From NCBI RefSeq assembly GCF_014066305.1, contig NW_023501060.1, positions 669,404 through 733,403 of the forward strand: a stretch of DNA of 64,000 nucleotides, written 5' to 3'. Below are positions 22,411-34,145 of the stretch, in pieces. Position 1 is the stretch's first letter. Each line of letters begins with the position of its first letter. A model generated the notes under the pieces. It was not told where the DNA came from. It worked only from the letters and a program-made list of their open reading frames with translations, and ran no database searches. Source of the stretch: Letharia columbiana. Its lineage: Eukaryota; Ascomycota; Lecanoromycetes; Lecanorales; Parmeliaceae. Position numbers and translations under genes: made by a program.

Positions 22411-23304
22411 GAAGCCGCAGGATTGGTCTGCGCGGAGGATGGTGATTCGGACAATCAGAAGCCCTGACGACTAATAACACCCATGGGTAGTCATTGTACC
22501 CATGACAATGGGTATTCATCGAGGCGATGCCGAGAAGAAAGATAGCCTAGCTAAAAAAGGAGTACGAGCCACAGTGTCTGCAATGTTTTTGTGGAAACCA
22601 ACACCGGCCCGATATGAGGCTATGGGCAATGCTCACATATTGGAGGAGTACTCGCGCCCCAAACATGCGCAAATTCCCTCGCGCATTCCCAACAATCCTC
22701 ATTACCCCATTCCGTTTTACAGAATAGTGCCTTCTTTTTCAAATCCTAGCGGCATTAGGCACCGCGTTGGTGCTAAACACCACCAGCAATCATCAAACCC
22801 TCATCTAGCAGCCTCAACCTCAATCCACTCTCAAAATGTCAAGCCTACCGTCGGTCTTTAGATAATGGCTTTGGAACCCCCCTTCCTACCAACAGGTATG
22901 GCACATGTGTAGGAGGTCATCCAATGAAGTTCTATAAATCTTGGTTCACCGGTTGAAGGTGCGCTCTGTGCCATGCTCCTGATAGGCGCGTGGAGTAGGC
23001 AATCGAAGGTAGCCGTAGATTTCGGGTCTAATTACTTACCGGTAGGAATCCGATGGAGGTGGCAGACCAGACCGCTCGCGAGCAGAATTGGAGATGCCAT
23101 GAAAGGGATGTTATCTGTGCTCCTCTCTTAGATCTTGATCGCAGCCATACCTTACCTTCAACACTTCAGCTGTTGCTTTATTTACTTGAGGCGCGCGATT
23201 ATTAGATTTCGCTTGACCCCGCTTATTCTTACCTTATAGCTCCTCGACCCGAGATTAAATCAACTGTGGATTGGTTCAACACGCGAGACCACAGCGCTTT
23301 CAGG
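22411..23304. other. Intergenic region
   Basis: Nearly 900 bp without a supported gene. A 119-codon frame at 22502-22861 shows no domain, signal peptide or spliced extension. Confidence 0.4.
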
Positions 23305-24636
23305 ATGTCTCGCACAGTCAAAGTGAAGCCGGACAAGATCTCTGCTATGCTGGCAGCGTTCGACAATAATCTGGATCCTGTGCAAGACATTGTCTTGGAT
23401 CTTTGGAAAGGGTTTTCCACACGGATCTACTTGCAAATTGGGAGCGATGAGGAAGAAGACGCCAACTACTACCTCCCTGTCTTCGTCAGCTCAGATATCG
23501 ATGACTGGGGAGACATGATCGACGTCGGGCGAGCGTTGCAAATGGGGCTATTGGAGGTTGCGGACAATGACACAGCGGTAACAGTGAAGCCAGTCGACGA
23601 AGAACTAGAAACACTCTGCGCCAATCGCCAGGAGTCCGATCCCGGGGGAGGTCAAACACACCCATTGAAAAGGATCAATGCTAGGCTCCTGAACCGTCTA
23701 AGGCGGTATCTCCTTCCTGGAAAACAGTACAAGCTTCGGTTCTGCGGCGCGCGCTTCACGATTTGGTCCAAATTTGGGAACCGCGAATCCACGTCTCAAG
23801 CAACATTGACGCCTTCGGAATGGCCTGAGGATGCTAGAGTCCAGATGATTTGTGGTCCTGAGCCTCTACTTTTCACCGTCGTTGCAGGGGTCCCAATACC
23901 TCGCTTCACCGTTTCCTTCTCGATAAGCTCGTCAAGATGCTATCTTGGCGACCCATGCAATTTTTTCGTCACCTTGACCGTGACATCGCTAGAGGACCGG
24001 CCTGTGACAGTGGACTCACTGCTTGACAGGACTGAAACCGACCTTTATCCAAGTGAACCTTATTCCATATGGAACGAGAAATTGTCGGCCGACGTCTTCA
24101 ATACAAATGATGAAGAGACTGGAAAGTGGGGTACCTTACACAGCAAAGTCGAACGATTGGATAAAAATCCCATGGAGAAAGCCGCCGTGCGGCTGCTTCA
24201 GTTCAACAAGGGTACAACGCATACTCGCAAGGTCTACTTTTCAAGGGACGAACTCTCAAGCCACGAATGCTCATGGAGTGATGACTTTGCAGGTCTTACA
24301 CCTAAAAAGACATACAAGATGGCCATCCGAACAATGGGCTACGTTGCATGGGACTACGGCCATGCACATGAGCTCCGGGAAACTCATCGAGACCAGCAAG
24401 ATTGGAATAAGCATGGTCCTATCATATTTGAACCTGTGAGCGCGGTGGCACTGACAATCAAAACGATCATTGAACGCGAGAAACCCCAGCCTTTCTTCAG
24501 CTTGCCGCAGGAGTTGAGGGATCAAGTTTACGAATACGTAAGGCAGTCTGAACGCGCCGATGAGGTTCGGTTCACGGCCAAGGAGGGTCGAGAACCTCAC
24601 ACCAATGGCTTCGATGGAGCAATGCGGAGTGGCTAG
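23305..24636 (+). CDS. Unknown protein with F-box-like C-terminal motif
   Basis: The frame is open from 23266 (GTG), but the first ATG is at 23305, giving 443 residues. No signal peptide or membrane segment. The middle (about 200-330) is predicted strand-rich: PRFTVSFSISSSRCYLGDPCNFFVTLTVTS looks like a beta-sandwich. Near 395-410 the sequence FFSLPQELRDQVYEY matches the start of F-box-like motifs common in fungal proteins (LPxELRDxIY), usually followed by more sequence. Here the frame stops 35 residues later, while a different frame stays open to about 24758 (beginning NAEWLGC), so a frameshift near the end is possible. Function unknown. Confidence 0.6.
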   Translation: MSRTVKVKPDKISAMLAAFDNNLDPVQDIVLDLWKGFSTRIYLQIGSDEEEDANYYLPVFVSSDIDDWGDMIDVGRALQMGLLEVADNDTAVTVKPVDEELETLCANRQESDPGGGQTHPLKRINARLLNRLRRYLLPGKQYKLRFCGARFTIWSKFGNRESTSQATLTPSEWPEDARVQMICGPEPLLFTVVAGVPIPRFTVSFSISSSRCYLGDPCNFFVTLTVTSLEDRPVTVDSLLDRTETDLYPSEPYSIWNEKLSADVFNTNDEETGKWGTLHSKVERLDKNPMEKAAVRLLQFNKGTTHTRKVYFSRDELSSHECSWSDDFAGLTPKKTYKMAIRTMGYVAWDYGHAHELRETHRDQQDWNKHGPIIFEPVSAVALTIKTIIEREKPQPFFSLPQELRDQVYEYVRQSERADEVRFTAKEGREPHTNGFDGAMRSG

Positions 24637-26361
24637 GATGCAAAAGATGCTTTCCTAGGCCAGGTTACTTGATCATGGAACACTGTCACTCCAAAAACTC
24701 TACGGAGATCCAGGAGAGCTCAGAGGAATTCATGATGGTGCTGGCAAGACTGGGGTAGCTTACACGTCTTCAGACAGGCCTCCTCACCCCAGTGTTGAGA
24801 AAGTCAACTACATAAATCAGAGAATAAAGTGTGCATTTGCTGTTTTCATGGATCATCATCATAAGAACACTGATACCATATTTGCGCTTGACGAACCAAT
24901 TTCTCCAGTCACGGCTTGTTCATAGGTTTACTTGTAGCAAGAAGGTCGAATTCCCTTCGCCTTCATTCAGAGGCCCTTCTCCCATACCACAAGATCATTC
25001 CATCATGAAGAGCCTGAAGTTCGAACCAGAAACGAGGCAGAAAGTCGTTCTTATCATGTGAATGCGTCGCCTCATCTGTCCCTGCATAAGAAAATTGGAT
25101 GGGGACGTGAAGTTTCGCCGAGTAGAGCATCATTCTTGAGGCTCAAGTACTAAGGCGGCGATGTTGCCTGCGCGCAAGACATCTGGTCCGTTAGGGGGCC
25201 GAAGCATTCATTAGACTTTCTAGCCCTGTTAACTCGTAAGAAGAAGGGGCTCTGCTCTGGCTCAGCCAACACCGCTTCGACGTTCAATGTTGGATGCTTA
25301 GGCACAAATTACGAGCATGGCCTCGGCAAGACCTATGACAACTAAGACACTTTACAACATGTGAGGCAGTCAAGATACAGGCGCCTGGAAGAGATCCTCT
25401 TCGTGTGTGGTGGCAGGGCCTACCACACTAGGGTCCCCACCCTTGGACCTCCTACCGAGCTACTGCCGGCACTAAGCGTGTCAAGCTTTTTGAAAGCCAC
25501 CCCTGCAACCGAACGCCACAGATACATTACGTTCCAACGGCTTTTATTCACTTGCATCGTTTCACTTCTGTGCCCATGGGTTCAAGGTGGCTTTCCACTC
25601 GCAATGTTGCCCATGGAGACGGTATCAGGAACTCGGACTTTGTGAGTACGAGTACCGTACAGTAAAGTAAGAACAGAGAAGACTGAAGACTACCCGTCCG
25701 CTTCTTTTATAACTTTGAGTGCAGGCCAAGCTCCGGGAAAGGCGCGATCACGTTCCTGAAGCGCCGTTTTAGATAAGGCCAGATAGGAGTAAATGCAAGG
25801 AATCATTCTTAGACTGCTCCCTCCGCATGGCGTGGCGTAATCTTAACGGGTTGAAAATTGGAGGAAAATGGAGGGAAATGGCTCATCAATACTTTCTCCA
25901 TCTTTTTTGATGCAAGATACAGAATCTGATCATTGTTAAAGATTCTGCTGCCTCAAGACAACATACCGTACCTACTTTAGTGACACATCCGCGTAGAAGC
26001 GAATAAAAAGTAAAGTTGGCACTTGGCAAAGTTACGTAGTGCCAAGAATAGGGATTATAATTGTCCCTAACGGTCCGTCTGTCAACACGATCTCCAAAAA
26101 CAGGATAACACCTTCTCAACAGAAGCTCTTTCCTACCTTTTCTTCCACTTTCCATCTTCCCCTCCACCTTCTTCTTCTTTCTTTCTTCTTTCCTCCACAT
26201 CATATCACACTTCAAATCATACTCAACTCTCCGCAAATCTTGCTCTCACTACAAGGTTCGTACCACAGCCTCATCTTGCGCCATACGCTCCACATCTTCG
26301 GACTGAATACACTGACTCTGCTGTCCTCACAGAATCCAGTCAACTACACAGAAAACACGCG
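24637..26361. other. Long gene-poor stretch upstream of perilipin gene
   Basis: About 1.7 kb with no supported gene. Frames at 24831, 25361 and 25886-26236 lack domains. The CT-rich run at 26125-26200 and the A-rich leader after it look like the perilipin promoter and 5' untranslated region. Confidence 0.5.
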
Positions 26362-26418
26362 GTAAGTCCAACTCACATCATGCTCCTACTCACTATCAAT
26401 ACCTCGACACATTTTCAG
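26362..26418 (+). other. Probable 5'UTR intron of the perilipin gene
   Basis: GTAAGT at 26362 and ATTTTCAG ending at 26418 bracket 57 nt about 90 bp upstream of the start codon. This is inference from splice signals alone. Confidence 0.35.
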
Positions 26419-26509
26419 CATCATCATAGAGCGTAGCAGCTAACAAAAATCCCCGAGGCCTCACAGATTAACTCACAGAAAAGATACCCCTCATTCAAAG
26501 ACAGTAACG

Positions 26510-27478
26510 ATGTCTTCTCAAACCATGGCCAACGGCGACAACTCCTCGCAGACAATTGATGTAAGAGCCTCTTCCAGCGTTCGTGAATGCATCACTGCCA
26601 CTGCTCCACTGTTTCATCCTACGTTCCTCTCCAAACCTGGCTGTCGCCGTCAACGAGGCTGCATGCCACTCTTCTCTCACGTTCCCTTGCTAATGTGTCA
26701 TTCTTTTCAGCACCTCACTTCCTACCCTGTCGTCTCCGACGCCATCTCGACATTCAAGTCAAACCCCTACGGCAAGAAGTCTCTCGACCTCTCCAACACC
26801 GGCTACGAGAAGCTCGTTGCACCCTTCGTCCCTTACGCCAAGCGTCCCTACGGTTATGTCGCTCCATACGTCGCTAAGGCCGACTCTCTCGGCTCCGACG
26901 CTCTCTCCAGAGTCGACCACACCTTTCCTATCGTGAAGGAGGACACCGAGAAGATCAAGGGCACCGTGTTGGACTACGCCTACTTCCCATTTCGCTTGGT
27001 TGGTGACAGCAAGAACTACGTCTTGGATACCTACTCTAGCGAATACAAAAAGTGCGGTGGTGATGGCTATGTTGCTGGTTCCAAGGCCATGATTACTACC
27101 GGCTTGGTGGTTACGAGCGATACACTGTCTTGGTTGAGCACGTTCTTGGGGCAGAAGAAGGAGGAGGGAACTGACTACGCGGCCAAGAAGTACGGCACAG
27201 CTTCCAACTACGCCCACGACAAGTCCGGTCAGGCGATGCAGTACGCAGAAGCGAAGTCTGAGCAGGCGAAGAATTTGGCATACCAAAAGAAAGAGCAGGG
27301 AAAGGACATGGCTGCAAATGCAAAGGACATGGCTTTCCAGAAGACAGATGAGGGAAAAGACATGGCTGCGAATGCAAAGGATACCACACAGGCTAAGGGA
27401 AACGAGGCCAAGGATACTGCACAGTCAAAGGGGAAAGAGGCCAAGGATACCGCCAAGGAGAAGTCCGGCAACAAGTAG
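26510..27478 (+). CDS. CAP20: Perilipin-like lipid-droplet protein (CAP20/MPL1 type)
   Basis: Exons 26510-26560 and 26711-27478 give 272 residues. The 150-nt intron (GTAAGAG ... CTTTTCAG) happens to be open in frame, so an unspliced reading of 322 codons exists, but splicing joins the start directly to HLTSYPVVSDAISTFKSNP, the conserved opening of this family. CAP20-type perilipins coat lipid droplets and affect appressorium turgor in plant and insect pathogens (Colletotrichum, Magnaporthe, Metarhizium). The body continues YAKRPYGYVAPYVAKAD and LDYAYFPFRLVGDSKNYV. From about residue 195 the tail is made of 11-residue-like amphipathic repeats (KDMAANAKDMAFQ, EAKDTAQSKGK), resembling LEA or perilipin lipid-binding helices. 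CDS intact. Confidence 0.88.
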   Translation: MSSQTMANGDNSSQTIDVRASSSVRECITATAPLFHPTFLSKPGCRRQRGCMPLFSHVPLLMCHSFQHLTSYPVVSDAISTFKSNPYGKKSLDLSNTGYEKLVAPFVPYAKRPYGYVAPYVAKADSLGSDALSRVDHTFPIVKEDTEKIKGTVLDYAYFPFRLVGDSKNYVLDTYSSEYKKCGGDGYVAGSKAMITTGLVVTSDTLSWLSTFLGQKKEEGTDYAAKKYGTASNYAHDKSGQAMQYAEAKSEQAKNLAYQKKEQGKDMAANAKDMAFQKTDEGKDMAANAKDTTQAKGNEAKDTAQSKGKEAKDTAKEKSGNK

Positions 27479-29899
27479 GATGCCCATCTTATGTCGCCTG
27501 CTTTTACTTCGGCAAAGGATCACGAACGGCTGGCAAGGATGGACGGATGATGCTACGGTGTTGGGCGGATGATACCACTTAGACTACTAGCACGAATGGT
27601 GCGATGACTCTTCTCAGCTTTTCTTACTACTTTTCCTTCTTCGGTGCTGGCTTTATGGACTTGCTAGGGGTAAATAGACAATTGATCGATATGACATGCT
27701 AGCACAAAGTAGATAGACTGCAATGACTTCACAGCAGGAAATCTAACACTATCACTGTCCAATTATGCCATAATCTCGTTGTCATGGGATGTTTATCATT
27801 GAGCAAGTATGGATTCGACTGTCCGGCCCAGATCCCAAACTTTGCTGCCTCCAATCGTCACCAAGCTCTGACAAGCCTCGAATTACGACCCCCGTCACGA
27901 GGTCTAAGATAAAGTCCGAACCACCCATCCAGTCCATCATCGCAGCTAACATCGGCAAGACGCTGCTCTACCACAGAGCCGTCACAGCTAGCTAGCTAGG
28001 TCGGTCCGTCCATGCCAATGTCGTCTGCAATCTATCTAACAAGAAAATGTTGGGTCGAATCGATCAACGACTCCGGCATCCATGCGATGATACCTTCCCG
28101 TGCGCCCGACCCGTCGTGTCTGGCGTTGCGATTGGCATTATCCACGTCGCAAGACCCGGCGACGACGGGGTTTTTGGAGCGGCGGAATCAACGACGGGGT
28201 GCGATTTGTCGTCCGTGGCAGCATTCTGAACGTTTTCATCCCGGCACCGGACTCGGGGGTTGGGACTGGGTCCGCTGCGTCACGCTCGCCGTGTGGCCCG
28301 TGTGTTTGGGTCGGTGGAGACGGTCGGCTGGGTGGCTGGAGTCGTTGGTGGCTGGCGTGCTGGGATCGGGTGGGTTTGTTCGGGGGACGGGGCGGGGGTT
28401 TTGGGGGTCGGTGGCGCGAAGTTCGGGTGGTGGGTGGGTGGGTTGTGGTGGTGTTTGGGACCCGTAGGTCAGCTGCGGGATGGATTCGAGATGGCCGTGA
28501 GGAGGGGGCAGATGGAGTAGTCGTCCTGATCTCCTCGGTCTGTTTTGGGGAGCTTGGTCGGACGTTCAGGGATGTGGGACTTGCTCTACTGGCTAGACTC
28601 CTGTTGTGTTGTCTGATTCTTGAAAATGCGGACCGATTCGAGAGCTCGTGTTTGAGGTGCGGTATTTTCGATGCAAGCAGATGGACCGACCTCCGGCACC
28701 TGCTCGAGAGCTTTTTTTCGAGTGGGACTTTTTCGGTACAAGGAAGGAGTACTCGCTATCCGCCAAGATTGCACTCTTGTTCTCGGGTGTTGAGTTCGTA
28801 GGTATAGGGAGTCAGGCAGGGAAACCTAATGTCTGGATCTTCTTATCTTTATCGAACTTTTCGGAGGAGTGGTTTTTGTAGAAGAAGATCCTGCTTTCCT
28901 CATATACACACCAATTCATCGCAGCTGTTTACATTTGAGCACTCACCACTTTTCAACAAACATAGAAATCAGCTTCGTTCGAGAGCCTTATCGAAATATC
29001 TCAATCAAACTCCTTCCCTCCAAGTCAGAGTACCTTGAACAACGATAAACCACAACTTGCATCGAGGAATGATCGCAGCGGTCGGAAATCTCCCACCGCT
29101 GAGCCGCTAAAAGAACATAAAGGTATGGCACAACACGAATCGGACACTTCTCAATCAACATCAATCGGACATTCAGAAGCGTCAAAAGCGTCCACACCTA
29201 GCTCTCGTTCTCATAACAACAATGTCCATGATGGATGCGGATCATCGTCAGGTGCAGGGATAGAATAGAAGGTTTATCGAGGCCCATACGAGCCATGTGG
29301 GTATAGGGAGCCCTGGAGCAATGGAGTGCGTCCACAGCGCAGTAACTGCGCAATGAGCGGCCGCTATTGTTTCTATGAATCTTAGAATGCGATATGGAGA
29401 GGCTTTTTTGGGCAGTCCATGACGCCCGGAAACTTTGGAGGACGGAGCCGTCCACCAATTTGGGGAGGCTCTGAGGTTGGTTCTTGCAACGAGTATACGG
29501 AGGCGGTGAGGCAACGGTGTCATATCGATGTTGTCAGAGCAGGAAGCTCAATTCACATCAAAGCATCTATTCTTCTGTTGTCTCACCTCCACAAGCATAT
29601 TTTGGAGGATAGTCTACCCTGACATTGAATGAAAATCGCTCAAAGTGAATCCCGTTGCTGTGACAGTTGCTAAATCCGTACCCAGAGGCAGCAGACCTTC
29701 CATTAGTAAATTTAGATGTAGCCTGACGAGTTCAGAGAAGGTAGGGATTTCCTGTCATTAAATCGCGCAAATGAAGCCAAAATAACATACAGCAGCTGCT
29801 CCACACATATTTTCATGGGAATGTTGGCCCTAGGGTGAAGAGGTGGAATCGATGATCCTTGGCGTCACCAAATATAGCACGACTTTGCCGACGCGACTT
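27479..29899. other. Gene-poor stretch downstream of perilipin
   Basis: About 2.4 kb. 28100-28500 is G/T-rich with long but low-information frames (GGGT/GGTGG-rich translation), not convincing as protein. A hydrophilic 78-codon frame near 29035-29268 begins with TTG and has no domain. No RNA gene recognised. Confidence 0.45.
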
Positions 29900-30027
29900 G
29901 TATCAGATGGAAGGAGCCGAGCATGGCTTGAGACTAGCGCTATAGGCAAGTCTTCCTCGGCTGTGTATGTATCAGATGGAAGGAGCCGAGCATGGCTTGA
30001 GACTAGCGCTATAGGCAAGTCTTCCTC
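29900..30027. repeat. 69-bp tandem duplication
   Basis: Copy 1 is 29900-29968 and copy 2 begins at 29969. The first 59 bp of copy 2 (to 30027) are identical to copy 1 by eye. There is no gene here. The lack of divergence suggests a recent replication slip or an assembly duplication. Confidence 0.8.
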
Positions 30028-30755
30028 ATGGGCTGGTGGCCAGATGGTCGATGTGGTGAGGCTTTTTATTCCCCGTCTTTCAGATGGCATCGCTGCAGTG
30101 ATGGGCTTGCTTCATTAGCCTGTAATTATCTACTGGAACATGGGCGCTGCGGCCACGAAGGAAGCCTTGGTCACGCATCACAAGAAAATAGCAGTGCTGA
30201 AATGACAATTGATTTTTCTTTGGAATGTAATGTTATGACAAGGTACTTTTGCCACTCAAATCATCAAAAGTCTCTCAATCTCAGCAGAATGAAAGAGAAT
30301 GAATTTATGACGAATCGGAGACTTGCATTATTATCTACAAGCAATTGACTAGCATCTATCCGCCGTCTGCTGATCCTCTTACCTCACCATTCGGGGCTGT
30401 GTCTGCGCATCACATTTTCTCTCATCCGAGGGAGGAGGCACTTGGGAGAGCCTTGCTCTTCTTGGCATTAGGGCTGCGCTTACCCCGCGCTGGAAGCACT
30501 GGCGTCAGTTCGTGCTATCAGCCTACCTTACTTATAAAGACCCATCAAGCACGTCAAGACTGAATTATCCACACTCACTACGCCACGTACTCGTATCATC
30601 AAACTAGTACTGCCATTATCCTTCTCACCTTCTATAAATCTCAATCTTCATCCCATCATCCATACATCTTTCACGCATCCCACACCACGTCTTCCACACG
30701 CAGCCTTGTCGCCTCCTCCTCTACAGCTTCGGAAACAGATACAGGTTCTCCACCG
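30028..30755. other. Upstream region of stomatin gene
   Basis: No gene seen. The 150 bp before the start codon are C/T-rich with few G, a common 5' leader in filamentous ascomycetes. Confidence 0.45.
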
Positions 30756-31934
30756 ATGGCAGCCATGGACAACGGAAAAGCTCCCCTCCCCGCCAACGGA
30801 GCCTTTCGCAACGGTGCACCAGGTGGCGAAACCAATACCAGACTGATCAACGTCCAGCCGCCTCGTCGTGAGGACCTCCAGCCAGCTTACGCCCAAACAC
30901 TGCAGGGCGAGAGCGAAGATGCTGGCTCCCATGGCTGGTATGGATCCATGAGTATGTTGCCACCCTTCATACCTCATTTCAATCTATTAACAAGCGCTTA
31001 GTCAACACCCTCGGTTCGCTCGTCGGTTGCTGCGGTGCCATCCCGTGCTGCATCGTTTGCCCCAACCCATACAAACCAGTCAGTCAAGGAAACGTCGGTC
31101 TGGTCACCAAATTCGGTCGCTTTTACCGCGCCGTCGACCCAGGTCTGGTGAAGATCAACCCTCTGTCGGAGAAGCTCATCCAGGTCGACGTAAAGATTCA
31201 GATCGTTGGTAAGTCAAACCTCCTTACCCATAGCTCAAGCTGGGTTGCTAAGATTTTCTACAGAGGTGCCAAAGCAAATCTGCATGACCAAAGATAATGT
31301 CAACCTGCAACTTACCTCCGTCATCTACTACCATATCACCTCGCCACACAAGGCCGCCTTCGGTATCAGCAACATCCGCCAAGCTCTTGTTGAGCGTACT
31401 CAGACCACTCTGCGCCACGTTGTTGGCGCCCGTGTTCTCCAAGATGTCATCGAGCGCCGTGAAGAGATTGCCCAATCCATCGGTGAAATCATCGAAGATG
31501 TCGCATCAGGCTGGGGTGTCCAGGTCGAGTCAATGCTCATCAAGGATATCATCTTCAGCACCGAGCTTCAAGACTCCCTCTCCATGGCCGCCCAGAGCAA
31601 GCGTATCGGAGAGTCCAAAGTTATTGCCGCACGCGCCGAAGTCGAGAGCGCCAAGTTGATGAGGCAGGCCGCCGATATCTTGAGCTCGGCTCCAGCCATG
31701 CAAATCAGATACCTGGAGGCTATGCAAGCCATGGCGAAGACGGCAAATTCGAAAGTAATCTTCTTGCCCGCGACGAACCAAACCGTGCAGCAGCAGCTTG
31801 CGCAGGCCGATACCTACGGTGAGGGCCCAAGCAGCCAGGGTCAGAGCTCGAAGTCGTCGACTGGGCCATTCATGGGTGATACCAATGATGGATTCCAGCA
31901 GGCGATGAACGCGAGGGTCATCGAGAACATCTAG
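30756..31934 (+). CDS. Stomatin-like SPFH/band 7 membrane protein
   Basis: Exons 30756-30951, 31002-31208 and 31264-31934 join to 357 residues. SPFH proteins form oligomeric membrane scaffolds that organise lipid microdomains and regulate partner channels. After a 65-residue hydrophilic N-terminus comes a cysteine-rich hydrophobic hairpin (LGSLVGCCGAIPCCIVCPNPY) that inserts into the inner leaflet and is likely palmitoylated. The band 7 fold follows: GNVGLVTKFGRFYRAVDPGL, then VNLQLTSVIYYHITSP, then LVERTQTTLRHVVGARVLQDV. A helical stretch rich in Ala/Glu (AARAEVESAKLMRQAADIL) supports coiled-coil assembly. Both introns have GTATGT/GTAAGT donors. The tail is Ser/Gln-rich. It is next to the membrane-protein family starting at 32796. 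Confidence 0.92.
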
Positions 31935-32795
31935 ACGCTCGCTGCGATAGTCGCTTAGGTGTTGCAAGGAGATGATCGGTATTCTGGGCTGGATAGGAAA
32001 CGGGGCAATGGTCTTACTTCCTTCAGCGGGCTCGATTATACCCTCGTTAACAGCCGGTCATATACCCCAAATTGTCTTTGCTTTTAGTCTAGTCCGATGG
32101 TTTAGTATTGTTCTCTACTTATATGCTTCCGAAAGATGCACCAAGTGATCTCATTTCCTATCTCAACGCGCCGAGAAGTGGGCAAAATTCTTGCTGTGTG
32201 GTCTCAAATCGAAGCCACACTCCGTAATTCAGGAGCAGAAAGCTCCTTTCTTCCTCGAGGTTTGTCTTGTCACTTTGGTGAAATGCCGTGATTAAACAGC
32301 GAAAGCAACGTTCTGCTCTTTTAAATGTGCCTCGTTTTCTCAATTTCTTACCTAGAAGGGACGACACCGACTCCAAAATCTTTGGGTCTTAGAGGCCGTC
32401 AGTTTGATACATCATTTGGGCAAACGGCCTGTTGGTTGGGGAGTCTCCAAGGCTTGAGAGACTGTTATTTGGCGAACGTTTTGGGGATCGCCCTACTACG
32501 GTTTGGAAATTCTAGAGCTCGAGAGCTAGCGTTTGGCACTTTGTTTGGGGATTTGCCCGTGGGCTTGTAACGATTTGACAATCTCAACGCTTCAGTCGCT
32601 GTCCGAGACATGATTCAAAAGAAACGTGTGTTTCTCTCTTCGCTAAGGGGACTGCTTCGCTCTGTGACAGCTGCACAGCAGAGATCCCTATTCGCTCATG
32701 GAGTACATCTAGTCGCTCATGCCAAAAGCCAGTGCTTGCCCGTCCTTTGCTTGTCTAAAAGCTCTACACAGGCTTGTGCCTATTTGGTCTAACAA
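31935..32795. other. Intergenic region with weak repeats
   Basis: No gene supported. At 32450-32570 a phrase of about 65 bp (GAGAG...TTTGG...TTTGGGGAT) occurs twice in degenerate form. Confidence 0.35.
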
Positions 32796-33740
32796 ATGAT
32801 GCTACTCAACTCTATCCTCTTGTGCGGTCTTACTGCCGTCCGCTATTCTTTGGATGATAGATTCTCCACCGTTGGTACCGCCACCGTCACTGCGAAATAC
32901 AACTTCTTCCATCATCTTTCTCCCATGCGCCCTCTTTAATCCTTTGCCCGGACCAGAGACCTTTACCGGTCAAGTTACGACGGCCGGCAGCACCACCTAC
33001 TACCCCTTTTATGAGTTGGGATTTTCCTTCTTCGATCCAATCAATGCACCACACACGGTTGGCGAGTAAGACCTCGTATACATCTTCTCTGCCTCGGCAG
33101 CTGGTACCCGATATGAATATGCCACAGTAAGTTGACCGTAACATACCCCGTACTCCACTATTCTTGAGATATACTTATACTGAACCTGACTTTAATGAAG
33201 CCACCGTGAGCTGCGGTCCCACTCACGGCTGTGGAACGGTGGCGTGCAAGACGTTCTATCCTGGCACCGCGGCCACCAACGGTTTCATTGGCCCTTCATA
33301 CTGGGAGATTGACAATGCCGAGTCGTCTATATCTCGCTTACTTCACCTCCACAGAGCCATTTCCCGCGGCCAAAACGACCGCCGCCGCAACATCTACCTT
33401 CTCTGGTCCCACAGCTGCGCCTTCTTCCACGGTGGCTCTCAGTCCTCAAACCAAAGAGGGTGTTGAACTGGGCGTGTCTTTGGGAGTCTGCGCCTGCGCC
33501 TGGCTAGGAGTCTTGGTTCTTCTTCGGTACCCTCGGCGTAAGCAGCAATCTCGCATTGGACGTATGAGCTCTGTGGCAGATCCTAATGATGTTCCTGAGG
33601 CTATCGAAGATAAGTCGACAGCAGGGAGTAGCAATGGGGAGGGCTCAGATGGTTTCTCTGAGCTCCACGGGGCAGAGGTGAACGGCTATCAGAATGAGTT
33701 GGAGGGGTCAATGGCGGAAGGAAGGGAGGAGCTTCCTTAG
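32796..33740 (+). pseudogene. Broken copy of the local type I membrane-protein family
   Basis: Related to the intact genes at 34146 and 36573-37561. An N-terminal signal-like segment (MMLLNSILLCGLTAV) is in one frame. The conserved ectodomain (IIFLPCALFNPLPGPETFTGQVTT) is in another from about 32890. An in-frame TAA at 33067-33069 cuts DLVYIFSASAAGTRYEY, which corresponds to YGYTFSACPTGTQY in the intact paralog. A further frame change near 33320 precedes the membrane helix and tail (LGVSLGVCACAWLGVLVLLRY, then RRKQQSRIGRM). A GTAAGT donor at 33127 matches the intron position of the paralog. Three lesions make a functional product unlikely unless they are sequencing errors. Confidence 0.6.
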
Positions 33741-34145
33741 ATTCCTGCTGTATGTCCTTCCTGTAATATTGGTGAAACCAGTCGGTCATCGGTGAGCTGA
33801 ATTAGCGTCGGCGCCTTGAATCTGCGGTATCTTGAGCATTTCCCGAAACATTCTTTACATCTCGTTCCACATTGTTTTTACCGCAACCCGATCAGGTCTG
33901 CACTTTGCGCTTTTGGGTCTTGTCATCTGTGCGTATTCGCTTTCTGGGATGAGAAGAGGAGGTGGTAAGACCGCGCTATCGGTATGATCCCGAGACATGG
34001 TCCGAAAGAAGATGTCAATACGGCCATTCTCGCCATGCTTTCCAGTCCCTTTTGGTTCTTTTAAGAGAAGGGGGGTCGTCTTGTCGTTTACAGCTTCAGA
34101 GCTCGAGCATTCCTTTTTCCAGTATTGTTCCAAGCCTTCTACATT
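33741..34145. other. Spacer between paralogs
   Basis: No gene seen. Contains the probable promoter of the next family member. Confidence 0.35.

Noticed and set aside
26759..27474. 175- and 81-codon minus-strand frames
   Set aside because: Antisense to the perilipin gene; they arise from its codon pattern and repeats.
28012..28801. Long plus-strand frames of up to 233 codons
   Set aside because: Translation is dominated by Gly/Trp/Arg/Val from G/T-rich sequence, three frames are open at once, and there is no domain, signal peptide or clear start.
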